Below, piece by piece: positions 31,275 through 41,006 of a DNA stretch of 64,000 bases. The position numbers and the translations under genes are program-made. Positions within the stretch are counted from its first letter, which is position 1. Every line of letters starts with the position of its first letter. Under the pieces are notes generated by a model. The model ran no database searches and was not told the origin of the DNA. It was given only the letters and a program-made list of their open reading frames with translations. The DNA is from Alphaproteobacteria bacterium (GTDB taxonomy: Bacteria > Pseudomonadota > Alphaproteobacteria > Micropepsales > Micropepsaceae): assembly GCA_015654635.1 (NCBI GenBank), contig JAATGP010000069.1, forward strand, positions 106,627 through 170,626, in the 5' to 3' direction.

Positions 31275-31628
31275 CTGAAAGAGCGTTTTGCCGTTTCGTC
31301 AACCAGGATAACCGGCACCAAGGCGCGATTTTGGGTCTTGCGAGCGAAAATGACACGGCGAGCGCCGCCCGCCCATGGTTGGTTTTGGCGAGCCTTAGCA
31401 AAGCCACCGAAGGCTTCCGGCTTCTGTCTTCGTCCGCTATCATTATCATTATAAGGTTGTGGACTTACTCGCGTTTGTAGAATTCTGAGATAGTGTCGTC
31501 GTCTCAATCGCTTAACGACGGTCAATGCGCGTTCGAGAGGCAGCCGCCACGGCGCAGTAATCCTCGCAGCCGCAACATTACGGTCTGCCGGCCGGACAAA
31601 AAAATGTCCCGTGCCGCTCTTTTCTTAA

Positions 31629-31639
31629 TTGTCCGACAA
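31629..31639 (+). promoter_or_regulatory. Operator-like site TTGTCCGACAA upstream of esterase/GH95 unit
   Basis: Perfect arms of shared motif. Confidence 0.6.
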
Positions 31640-31696
31640 GTTATTGTAGGCAGCGAACAGTCCCGCGCAAAGCGGGCGTAGGGGAGGAGAGAATTC

Positions 31697-32773
31697 ATGT
31701 TGCTTCGCCGTTTCGCGCAGCTTGGAAGTGTTCTCGTAGCTTTGTCGGCGTTGGCCCATGCGCAGCCAGCGGAGGCTACCAAGCCGCCATTGATCGTGCC
31801 CCCGCCGGTTACCGGTGCAGCCCCCGTCATCGTCGAACGCATTAAGGTCCATGGCGTTTCGCTGGAAGGCAATCTTGAAGGCGACTCGCCGGATCGCGAT
31901 GTGATCGTCTATCTGCCGCCCAACTATAACAAAGATGTAAAGCGCCGTTATCCGGTGCTCTATGCGCTGCACGGCTATTCGATCAGCAATGAGAAGTGGA
32001 CCACGGAAATCCACACGCCGCAGACGATCGAAGGCGCCTTCGCCACCGGTTCGCGCGAGATGATCGTCGTGCTGGCCAATGCCCAAACCCTGCACAACGG
32101 TTCGATGTATTCGAACTCACCGACGACAGGCAATTGGGAAGACTTCATCTCCCGCGATTTGGTCAGCTATATCGACAGCCACTATCGCACGCTTGCAAAG
32201 CGGGAGAGCCGCGGCATCGCCGGTCATTCGATGGGCGGCTACGGGACCACGCGCATCGCCATGCGCCACCCCGATGTTTTTTCGGTGTTCTATGCCATGA
32301 GCCCGTGCTGCATGTCTGCCCGCGGCGCACCAGCGCCGGAAATGGCCAAGAAGATGGAAGAGGCCAAGGCCACCGGCAATTCGGCGGGGCTGGATTTCTT
32401 CACACGCGCCACCTTTGCCAGTGCCGCTGCTTGGTCGCCGAATCCGAAGGAGCCGCCGCTTTACATCGATCTGCCGACCAAGGACGGTGTGCCCCAGCCG
32501 GCGATTATGGCCAAATGGGCGGCGAACGCGCCGCTCGCCATGGTCGATCAGTACATTGCCAACCTGCGCCAATACAAAGCGATTGCGCTCGACGTTGGCG
32601 ACCTCGACGGCTTGAAGACGGACACTGCCGAACTGCATCGCATCCTGGATACCTACGGCATCGCCAACACGTTTGAGCTCTATAGCGGTGATCACGTCAG
32701 CAATGTCGCCGACCGCTGGCAAAATCACGTGATGCCGTTCTTCAGCAAGTATCTGGTTGGCGAAACCAAATAG
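31697..32773 (+). CDS. Secreted alpha/beta-hydrolase esterase (esterase D/feruloyl-esterase-like)
   Basis: Signal peptide; RRYPVLYALHGYSISNEKW; GIAGHSMGGYGTTRIAM. Confidence 0.85.
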   Translation: MLLRRFAQLGSVLVALSALAHAQPAEATKPPLIVPPPVTGAAPVIVERIKVHGVSLEGNLEGDSPDRDVIVYLPPNYNKDVKRRYPVLYALHGYSISNEKWTTEIHTPQTIEGAFATGSREMIVVLANAQTLHNGSMYSNSPTTGNWEDFISRDLVSYIDSHYRTLAKRESRGIAGHSMGGYGTTRIAMRHPDVFSVFYAMSPCCMSARGAPAPEMAKKMEEAKATGNSAGLDFFTRATFASAAAWSPNPKEPPLYIDLPTKDGVPQPAIMAKWAANAPLAMVDQYIANLRQYKAIALDVGDLDGLKTDTAELHRILDTYGIANTFELYSGDHVSNVADRWQNHVMPFFSKYLVGETK

Positions 32774-32794
32774 GCTAGCCCCCACGCGAGGGGA

Positions 32795-35227
32795 GTGATC
32801 ATGACGAACGCCTCGCGACGCATAAGGCGGCGCACGTTCTTGGCAGGTACAAGCGCGTGCGTCGCCGTTCGACCGGCATCTTCGGCTATATGGCAGGAGC
32901 GGATCAGCGATTCTGGTCTCGCGCTCTGCTACGACTGGCCTGCGGATCGCTGGGTGGAGGCGCTGCCGGTCGGCAACGGTCGTATCGCAGCGATGGTGTA
33001 TGGCCGGGTCCGGCAGGAGCGCCTTCAACTTAACGAAGGCACGCTCTGGGCTGGCTCTCCCTACGACCCCGCCAATCCGGATGCGCTAGAGGCTTTGCCC
33101 GAGGTCCGTCGCTTGGTGGCGGAGGAGCGTTTCAAGGAGGCGATGGATCTCGCCTCCCGGACGATGATGGCCAAGCCTCTCAGTCAGCAGCCTTATGGCT
33201 CGGCCGGCGATGTTTTCCTCGATTTTTCTGATCAGAACTATACCGGCGGCTATCACCGGTCGCTCGATCTCACCACGGCGATTGCGCAGACGCGCTTACA
33301 GGTCCCCGGCGGTGTCATTTCGCGTGAAGTTTTTGTCAGCGAGCCGGATCAAGTCATCGTCGTGCGTCTGATCGCCAGTGGCAGCGCCAAGCTCAGCTGT
33401 GACATTCGATATCGGCATCCGAAGGACGCCGTTGCCGAGTGGCGACCGAAAGACGGTATCGTCACCCGGGAGCATGCCGGACTGGTTGATTGGGACCAGC
33501 GGGAAGATATCGCCCGTGACAACCGCCCATCCGGTCTGGCGGTGGCCGCGGATGGGCCCAAGGCACTTCTGGTGACGGGGCGCAACGTCGAAACCGCTGG
33601 TATTCCGGCCGGGTTACACTATGCGGTGCGCATTGCCGCCGGCGGAGATGGCCAAATTTTGGCGCATGATGATGTGCTTTCTGTCCGCGATGCGCATGTG
33701 GTGACGCTGGTCATTGCTCTGGCGACGAGCTTCGTGTCTCCGGCGCGGGTTGACGCCGACCCCGTTGCCGCCGTGCGTCAAACCTGCGATGCGGCGATCG
33801 TCAAGCGATATACGGCGTTGCGCCAAGACCACGTGGCTGCTCACCGCCGTCTTTTCGATCGCTTCTCGATTAAGCTCGGCCGATCCGCGGCGGACGAACG
33901 CGGCACGATTGACCGCCGCATCGTTCGCGGGGCAGAGAGCCTCCCGGCGCTTTACGTTCAATATGCCCGGTATCTGATGATTTCATCATCGCGTGGCACC
34001 GGTCAGCCCGCCAATTTGCAAGGCATCTGGAATGAGGGCGTCAATCCGCCCTGGGGCTCCAAATACACGATCAACATCAACACGCAGATGAATTACTGGC
34101 CGGTTGCGTCCCTCAATCTCGGCGAATGCTATGAGCCATTGATCCGGATGGTAGAGGAACTGGCGCTCACCGGCGCGCATACCGCCAAGGTCATGTATGG
34201 CGCGCGCGGCTGGGTGGCGCATCACAATACCGATCTGTGGCGCGCCTCGGCGCCGGTCGATGGTCCGTTCTGGGGTCTGTGGCCTATGGGCGGCGCCTGG
34301 CTCTGCAATGCGTTATGGGACTATTACGACCACAGCCGCGATCGCGTGGTGTTGAACCGCCTCTATCCGTTGCTGAAAGGCGCCAGCCAATTCTTCCTCG
34401 ACACGCTCATTGAGGACCCGAAGGGGCGCGGGTTGGTAACCTCCCCTTCGCTATCGCCGGAGAACGCGCATCACGCCGATGTATCGATCTGTGCCGGTCC
34501 GGCAATGGATCGCCAGATCCTGCGCGACCTCTTCGCCCGCACGCTTGAAGCCCACACCATGGTGAAAGATCCGGATGGGGAATTTTATGCGGCCGTGGCC
34601 GCTGCTCGCGCGCGCTTGCCTGAGGATCGTATCGGGGGGCAAGGCCAGTTGCAGGAATGGCTGGAGGATTGGGATGCGGGTGCGCCCGAGCAAAACCACC
34701 GCCATGTCTCTCATCTCTATGGCGTCTACCCCAGCGGTCAGATCAACGTGCGCGACACGCCAGCTCTGATCGCGGCAGCCAAGGTGAGTCTCAACACGCG
34801 CGGCGATCTTTCGACCGGTTGGGCCACCGCATGGCGGCTATGCCTTTGGGCGCGGATGGGCGAGGGCGAACGCGCCTATCGCATCCTGCAGGGTCTGCTT
34901 GGTCCCCAACGAACCTATCCCAATCTGTTCGACGCTCATCCGCCGTTTCAGATCGACGGTAATTTCGGCGGCAGTGCCGGCATTCTGGAGATGATCGTGC
35001 AGTCTTGGGGCGGCGAAGTTCGCATTCTGCCCGCATTGCCCAAGGCTTGGAGCGAGGGCCATGTCGCCGGGCTTAAGCTGCGCGGCGGCGGCGAGCTGTC
35101 GTTGCGCTGGAAAAACGGCGCGCTGACATCGCTGCGTCTCAGCGGCCCGGCGGGTTCCGACATCCGCGTCCGCTATCGCGATACGCTGAAGGTTCTTCAT
35201 TTCGACGCCCATGGACGGACGTCTTAG
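32795..35227 (+). CDS. GH95-family glycoside hydrolase (alpha-L-fucosidase / alpha-L-galactosidase type)
   Basis: Tat-like RRRTFLAG; WVEALPVGNGRIAAMVYGRVRQERLQLNEGTLWAGSPYDPANPDAL; NLQGIWNEGVNPPWGSKYTININTQMNYWP. Confidence 0.93.
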   Translation: MIMTNASRRIRRRTFLAGTSACVAVRPASSAIWQERISDSGLALCYDWPADRWVEALPVGNGRIAAMVYGRVRQERLQLNEGTLWAGSPYDPANPDALEALPEVRRLVAEERFKEAMDLASRTMMAKPLSQQPYGSAGDVFLDFSDQNYTGGYHRSLDLTTAIAQTRLQVPGGVISREVFVSEPDQVIVVRLIASGSAKLSCDIRYRHPKDAVAEWRPKDGIVTREHAGLVDWDQREDIARDNRPSGLAVAADGPKALLVTGRNVETAGIPAGLHYAVRIAAGGDGQILAHDDVLSVRDAHVVTLVIALATSFVSPARVDADPVAAVRQTCDAAIVKRYTALRQDHVAAHRRLFDRFSIKLGRSAADERGTIDRRIVRGAESLPALYVQYARYLMISSSRGTGQPANLQGIWNEGVNPPWGSKYTININTQMNYWPVASLNLGECYEPLIRMVEELALTGAHTAKVMYGARGWVAHHNTDLWRASAPVDGPFWGLWPMGGAWLCNALWDYYDHSRDRVVLNRLYPLLKGASQFFLDTLIEDPKGRGLVTSPSLSPENAHHADVSICAGPAMDRQILRDLFARTLEAHTMVKDPDGEFYAAVAAARARLPEDRIGGQGQLQEWLEDWDAGAPEQNHRHVSHLYGVYPSGQINVRDTPALIAAAKVSLNTRGDLSTGWATAWRLCLWARMGEGERAYRILQGLLGPQRTYPNLFDAHPPFQIDGNFGGSAGILEMIVQSWGGEVRILPALPKAWSEGHVAGLKLRGGGELSLRWKNGALTSLRLSGPAGSDIRVRYRDTLKVLHFDAHGRTS

Positions 35228-35229
35228 GC

Positions 35230-36846
35230 TTGATGCCTGGGACAACTATAGGGGAGGGGATTATGAAATTCGGACATCTGACATGGCTGGTGCTGGCGGC
35301 AAGCTTGACGGCACCGGCGCTGGCTGCGCCGCTGGCCCATACCCAAGTGGAGCAGGGCAAAATCACAGGCCGCGTCAGCGGCACTGTTTCTGCCTATCTT
35401 GGCATTCCCTACGCCGCGCCGCCGGTTGGCGCGTTGCGCTGGCGCGCGCCGGAACCGGCAGCGAAATGGCAGGGTCAACGTCAAGCCACCGCTTATGGCG
35501 CCGACTGCATGCAGGTCATTACGCCGAACGGTCATGGGCCGTGGACCTGGGAGTACAGCGCGCAAGGGCCGGTCAGCGAAAATTGCCTGTTCGTCAATGT
35601 CTGGACACCGGCTGCAAGCGCCACGGAAAAACTGCCGGTCCTGTTCTGGATACATGGTGGCGGTTATATCGAGGGCTCGAGTTCGATTGCGATCTACGAC
35701 GGCGCCAAGCTCGCGGCCAAGGGCGTCATCGTCGTAAGCATCAATTACCGTCTCGGTTCCCTGGGATTTCTGGCACATCCGGCACTGTCGGCCGAATCTG
35801 CCGATCACGTCTCGGGCAACTACGGCGTGCTGGACACGATCGCCGCACTGAATTGGGTGAAGCGAAACATTGCCGCGTTCGGCGGTGATCCCGCGCGCGT
35901 AACGATTTGGGGCCAGTCCGCGGGTGCGGGCATGGTCACCAATCTCATGTTTGCGCCGAAGGCCAAAGGTTTGTTCGCTGGCGCCATCGCAGAGAGCGGT
36001 GTCGGCGGTGGTCTGGCGCTGAACGGTTTGAAAGACGCGGAAGCGGCTGGCGCGGAATTCGCTGCAGCGATGGGTGCCAAGACCGCGGCTGAGCTGCGCG
36101 CTCTTCCGGCGGATCGGTTGTTGAACCAGGCCGTCCCGCAAGCAAACGCACCGCGCCGCGTACGCTGGTTCGCCCCCTTCGTGGATGGGGCTGTGATACC
36201 GGATCAGCACGAAAATCTGACCGCGGCGGGGCGGTTCAACGCCACGCCGGTCCTCACCGGCCTTACCGCCGATGAGAATAGCCCGATGTTTCCGAAATTC
36301 GGAGCGATGACTGCGGAGGAGTGCAGCGCGGCGTTCGCGCGGCTGACCAGACCGATGGAGGCGGAGTTTCGCGCGGAATATCTGAAGCCGGACACCGATT
36401 GCAACGCCGCCGTGAAGGTGTTGTTGCGTGACCGCGGCCTCGCCGGAACATATCTTTGGACCTCGAAGCGGCTGCAAGCGTCGTCTCAGCCGGTCTTTGT
36501 CTATCTTTACCGGCATGCGGAACCCGGCACGGATGCGGCACGCTATGGCTCGTTCCATTCTGCCGATATCACTTATGTCTTCCAAAGCTTGGACAAGACG
36601 CCTGAGCGTCCCTTCACCGGCAAGGATCGCGAGATTTCATCGCAAGTGTCCGATTACTGGATCAACTTCGTGAAGACCGGCAATCCGAACGGGAGTGCGT
36701 TGCCGCAATGGCCAGCAGCGGACCTGACGGCGCAAATGCTTATGGAAACGGGTGACGATCTGCACGCCCGGCCCGCCTTGCCGCCGGAAAAGCGCAAGCT
36801 GATGGAAGAATTTATCCGCCGCGGCGGAATGGTCGGCATGTTCTGA
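35230..36846 (+). CDS. Type B carboxylesterase
   Basis: YLGIPYAAPPVGALRWRAPEPAAKW; SENCLFVNVWTP; GDPARVTIWGQSAGAGMV. Confidence 0.92.
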   Translation: MMPGTTIGEGIMKFGHLTWLVLAASLTAPALAAPLAHTQVEQGKITGRVSGTVSAYLGIPYAAPPVGALRWRAPEPAAKWQGQRQATAYGADCMQVITPNGHGPWTWEYSAQGPVSENCLFVNVWTPAASATEKLPVLFWIHGGGYIEGSSSIAIYDGAKLAAKGVIVVSINYRLGSLGFLAHPALSAESADHVSGNYGVLDTIAALNWVKRNIAAFGGDPARVTIWGQSAGAGMVTNLMFAPKAKGLFAGAIAESGVGGGLALNGLKDAEAAGAEFAAAMGAKTAAELRALPADRLLNQAVPQANAPRRVRWFAPFVDGAVIPDQHENLTAAGRFNATPVLTGLTADENSPMFPKFGAMTAEECSAAFARLTRPMEAEFRAEYLKPDTDCNAAVKVLLRDRGLAGTYLWTSKRLQASSQPVFVYLYRHAEPGTDAARYGSFHSADITYVFQSLDKTPERPFTGKDREISSQVSDYWINFVKTGNPNGSALPQWPAADLTAQMLMETGDDLHARPALPPEKRKLMEEFIRRGGMVGMF

Positions 36847-36898
36847 GCGGGGAATCCACAATGCGCCAGCAGCTCCGGCCATCAATCAGGGAGAAGGC

Positions 36899-38512
36899 AT
36901 GAAAATGAATATTGTTTCTTGGACCAAAGGTGCTGTGACGGCGGTCGTGTTGACTGCGCTCGCCGCGCCCGCAAACGCTGCGCCCGCAAACGCTGCGCCC
37001 CCCGCGGCGACGATGCTGACCATTCGCGCCGATCATGCGGGGGCGGTCATCAACAAGTATGTCTATGGCCAGTTTTCCGAGCATCTTGGAACCGGGATCT
37101 ATGGCGGCATCTATGTCGGTGAAAACTCGCCCATTCCCAACACGCGTGGTTTTCGCAACGATGTGATCGCGGCGCTCAAGGACCTTTCGGTTCCTCTGGT
37201 GCGTTGGCCGGGAGGATGTTTTGCCGACGAGTATCATTGGCGTGACGGCATCGGTCCGAAGAACAAGCGGACGACCCGCATCAACACCAATTGGGGCGGG
37301 GTTCCCGATCCCAATACGTTCGGCACTCACGAGTTCTTCGATTTCGTCGAGATGATCGGCGCCGATGCCTATGTCAACGCCAATATGGGAACCGGAACGG
37401 CGGCGGAAGCGGCCCAGTGGCTCGAATATATGACCGGCGATCAAGACACCTCGCTGGTCAAGGAACGCAAAGCCAATGGCCGTGACAAGCCCTTCAAGGT
37501 TTCGGTTTATGCCTTGGGCAACGAGACCTGGGGCTGCGGCGGCAATATGCGGGGCGAGTATTACGCCGACCAATACAATCAGTGGGCCACCTTCGCCAAG
37601 ACGGCGCAGAAGCCCGCTCCGCTCATGCTGGCGAGTGGAGACCGCGATGGCGCCGCGACTGACTTCACCGAAGTCTTGATGAAGAACCGGCGCGCCAAAA
37701 TGGATGCCATCTCGATGCACTACTACACGGTGCTGGGGTCCAATTGGATCAACAAGGACGATGCGACCGGCTTCAACGAAGAGGGCTGGATCAGAATTCT
37801 CGCCAATACCGTCAAGATGGACGGCTATATCAAGAAGCACGACGAGATCATGACGGCGGCGGAAAAGGCAGTCGCGGCAGACGGGCCCAAGAACAAAGTC
37901 GCACTGTACGTCGATGAATGGGGCACCTGGTACAAGCCCGAGCCGGGCTCCAATCCAGGATTCCTCGTCCAGCAGAACACCATTCGCGATGCCATCGTTG
38001 CGGCGGCGAATTTCAACATCTTCCACAAATATGCCGATCGCGTGCAGACGACCTCGATCGCCCAGACGGTCAATGTGCTGCAGGCGATGATCCTGACCGA
38101 TGGCCCCAAGATGCTGAAGACGCCGACTTATCACGTCTTCCGCATGTATAAGCCGTTCCAGGATGCGACGTCCCTGCCGGTGGAGATCAAGACCGGCAGC
38201 TATAGTTACGGCAGTTGGACTGTCCCGCAGGTGAGTGCGTCCGCAGCCAAGACCAAGACTGGTATGATTGTCGTTGGTCTGGCCAATCTCGATCCGCACA
38301 ACACGGCCAGCATCTTGGCAACACTGACGGGCCCGGTAGCAGGGCAGGTGAAAGGCGAGATTCTCACGGCCGAAGCCATGGATGCTCACAACACCTTCGA
38401 CAATCCCAATCTCGTCCACCCCGTCGCGTTTGACGGCGCCAAGCTAGAGGGCGGCAAGCTGACACTGAGTTTGCCGGCCAAGTCGGTCGTGGTCCTGACG
38501 ATCGCGCCGTAG
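36899..38512 (+). CDS. GH51 alpha-L-arabinofuranosidase
   Basis: KYVYGQFSEHLGTGIYGGIYVG; LVRWPGGCFADEYHWRDGIGP; VYALGNETWGCGG; VALYVDEWGTWY. Confidence 0.94.
   Translation: MKMNIVSWTKGAVTAVVLTALAAPANAAPANAAPPAATMLTIRADHAGAVINKYVYGQFSEHLGTGIYGGIYVGENSPIPNTRGFRNDVIAALKDLSVPLVRWPGGCFADEYHWRDGIGPKNKRTTRINTNWGGVPDPNTFGTHEFFDFVEMIGADAYVNANMGTGTAAEAAQWLEYMTGDQDTSLVKERKANGRDKPFKVSVYALGNETWGCGGNMRGEYYADQYNQWATFAKTAQKPAPLMLASGDRDGAATDFTEVLMKNRRAKMDAISMHYYTVLGSNWINKDDATGFNEEGWIRILANTVKMDGYIKKHDEIMTAAEKAVAADGPKNKVALYVDEWGTWYKPEPGSNPGFLVQQNTIRDAIVAAANFNIFHKYADRVQTTSIAQTVNVLQAMILTDGPKMLKTPTYHVFRMYKPFQDATSLPVEIKTGSYSYGSWTVPQVSASAAKTKTGMIVVGLANLDPHNTASILATLTGPVAGQVKGEILTAEAMDAHNTFDNPNLVHPVAFDGAKLEGGKLTLSLPAKSVVVLTIAP
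36965..37000 (+). repeat. 15-bp tandem repeat (GCGCCCGCAAACGCT x2 plus partial) in the GH51 signal-peptide region
   Basis: Encodes APANAAPANAAP. Confidence 0.9.
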
Positions 38513-38544
38513 CCGGAAAAACGTTTCGCTTAACGTTTCCCTCT

Positions 38545-38588
38545 GGGAGCGGAGCTCGTTGCAGGCGGCTCCGCTCCTTTTGTTTTTT
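38545..38588 (+). terminator. Rho-independent terminator after GH51
   Basis: GGAGCGGAGC...GCTCCGCTCC followed by TTTTGTTTTTT. Confidence 0.85.
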
Positions 38589-38849
38589 GCACTAATAGTA
38601 CGAGAATATAATCGAGACTGTGATTTAGAGATCGTGCACCACTCAGACTCTGTATGAGAAGACGATTTACGCGACGCGGATCATCGTGTGGCTAAAGACA
38701 CGAGAAAAATCCAGTATTTTAGATATTATTTTCGATCATAACCGTATGCACAAAGCGCATAACTGCCATCCGATGGTTCCGGTAACAATGTGGCTTTTCT
38801 ACTACATGACTGACACAACGTACAAAACGTAAAGACAAACGTTTTTCAT

Positions 38850-38860
38850 TTGTCTGTCAA
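38850..38860 (+). promoter_or_regulatory. Operator-like site TTGTCTGTCAA upstream of the TonB receptor remnant
   Basis: 9/10 arm match to shared motif. Confidence 0.5.
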
Positions 38861-38930
38861 ATGATCGGAATCGGAGTAACGTCCCCAATGTGATGCTCGT
38901 TGCAAAACGAGTTCACGGGAGGGGGCGGGC

Positions 38931-40853
38931 GTGTTTGAAAGCACAAATTTTCAACGCAAGGAAAGCGGCTTCAGCATTCGAGGATTGGCGAAAGCCTCTC
39001 TAAAAGCCGAGTTTTGCTTGGAAAAAGTGAAGGTCGGTACGCCGGCTTTCGGATGCACGTTTGTTTCGCTTGCGGCAACACAAATGCTGGAAACGCAAAG
39101 AAACGGCTTCGCCCCAGGAAATCATTTTCGCAGTCAATAACAAATTTCTGCACGGGCAGTCATGCCTGGCACCAACAGCTCGGTATTCGAAGTTATTCAG
39201 CCGGGCGGGCGGGCGCTGCCCTATTACAAGGGCTATGGGCCAGACGGCGATGCCTCGCGCTTTGCCGACCTTTCGATCATGGGCTCGCACGTGACGACCG
39301 CATCGGCCACGCGCAACCGCAATGCGGCCAATCAGTTCCGGGCCGAGGTTGATTGGACAGAGGATAACCTGACCGTCAAGTTTGGCGGCAACTATGTCGC
39401 TGACCACTATCACATGAGCTATTACGGCCCGTGGTCCAACGGCCGTTGGCAGGCGTGGTCGGGCTATGGTCCGGATTCGGACAACGCGACCGGTGTTCAC
39501 CTTCCATCGAGTCTCTTTCACGGCATGGTCAATCTGCCGTCGATGCCGGGCTGGGATTCGTCGCACAATATTCCGGGGTTACTCAGGGTTTCGCAGAAGG
39601 ATGTGTGGTCCTATCTCAACAGCCTCGGAATTCCGTCGTCGGGTACGCCGGGCTATATCCCTGGCTTCAACTGGGGTTGCTGCCTTGTCAACGGCAAGAC
39701 GACCTATGCCGGCATGACGCTGGATGCGATCAACTCCTTCGATCCGGGTTCTTTCCAGCAGGTCTTTGAAGACACCTATTCGCTTTACACCACCATGGCG
39801 ACGGAGACGAAATTCATCGGTATGCCTTTGAAGGTCAATGCGGGCATCCGTTACGAGTACACCAGCGTACGGTCAACCGGTATGGACCAGCCGCTGACGG
39901 GCTTGACCGTCGCACCGGGCGACCCGACCGCGTATCTCTATACGTTCGGCGACATCACCAATACCTCGCAGGTCAATTCCTATCAGTACCTTCTGCCGAA
40001 TTTGGACTTCAATTTGGCCGTCACCGATGACCTCCATCTTCGGTTGGATGCGTCGCGCACGCTGACCCGTCCGAACCTCAGCGATTTGAAGCCGAACAAG
40101 AGCGGGTGGGGCGGTCGTAAGGGTTCGCTGGGCGTTTCTGGCGGCAACCCGGGCGAACTGCCGTTCCTGTCCGACAACCTCGACGTTTCGGCCGAATGGT
40201 ACTATGCGCCGAACTCGTATTTGGCGGCCGACGTCTTTGCCAAGAGCATCAGCAACTTCGTGGTCGGCGGTACCTCGACTTTGGTTCTCGACGGTACCAA
40301 CGGAACGCAACGTGTGATTGACCCGAACACGCAGGCGCCTGCCGTGTTCACGCTGTCGCAAAACGTCAACGGCCCGGCTGCCAATGTGTATGGCTTGGAA
40401 TTGATGTGGCAGCATATGTTCGGTGACAGCGGCTTCGGCTACCAGTTGAACGGCACCATCGTGCAGACCAACAGGCCGTACAATCCGCTCAATCTGAATA
40501 CCAATGCGTTTGCGGTAACTGGTCTGGCCGACTCGGCGAACTTTGTCGGCTTCTACGACAAGGATGGTTTCGAAATCCGCTTTGCCGCCAACTGGCGCGA
40601 CACTTATCTCGACAAGTTCGGCCAGGGCCAGAGCTCTGGTACGCAGTTCGGGTCCGAACCGGTGTTCGTGAATGGCGTGTGGACGCTCGATGCCAGCACC
40701 AGCTACGACATCACGGAAAACCTCAATGCGTATTTTGAGGCGACCAACTTGATGGACGTGGCATATAGCACGCGTGGCCGCTTTAGCGATCAAGTGCTGG
40801 ATGTCGTGTCGATGGGCCGGCGCTTCACGCTTGGCCTGCACTACAAACTCTAA
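38931..40853 (+). pseudogene. TonB-dependent receptor lacking plug and early barrel (start region plus C-terminal barrel in the same frame, separated by TAA)
   Basis: ORF 38931..39140 and ORF 39162..40853 share a frame, TAA at 39138-39140; typical C-terminal barrel ending RRFTLGLHYKL; no plug/TonB-box sequence between. Confidence 0.75.
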
Positions 40854-40871
40854 TCTGACATAACGTAAACG

Positions 40872-40906
40872 ACGGACCGGTGGGAGGCCATCGGTCCGTT
40901 TTTTTT
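40872..40906 (+). terminator. Rho-independent terminator after TonB receptor
   Basis: ACGGACCG-gtgggaggccat-CGGTCCGT followed by poly-T. Confidence 0.88.
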
Positions 40907-40954
40907 AAGCTCACCAAATTTTGCAGCGCAAGTCGCGCGGAAACGGTGCATAAT

Positions 40955-40965
40955 AGGTCTGACAA
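40955..40965 (+). promoter_or_regulatory. Operator-like site AGGTCTGACAA upstream of GH3
   Basis: 8/10 arm match to shared motif. Confidence 0.5.
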
Positions 40966-41006
40966 ATAACCCTGGGCCAAAACTGGGAAATTGTGGGGAA
41001 ATTCTG

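Noticed and set aside
36812-38419. 535-aa minus ORF opposite GH51
   Set aside because: Mirror of the GH51 arabinofuranosidase reading frame; codon-bias artefact.
39061-39294. 77-aa ORF overlapping the TonB receptor remnant start
   Set aside because: Out of frame with the receptor and no recognisable features.
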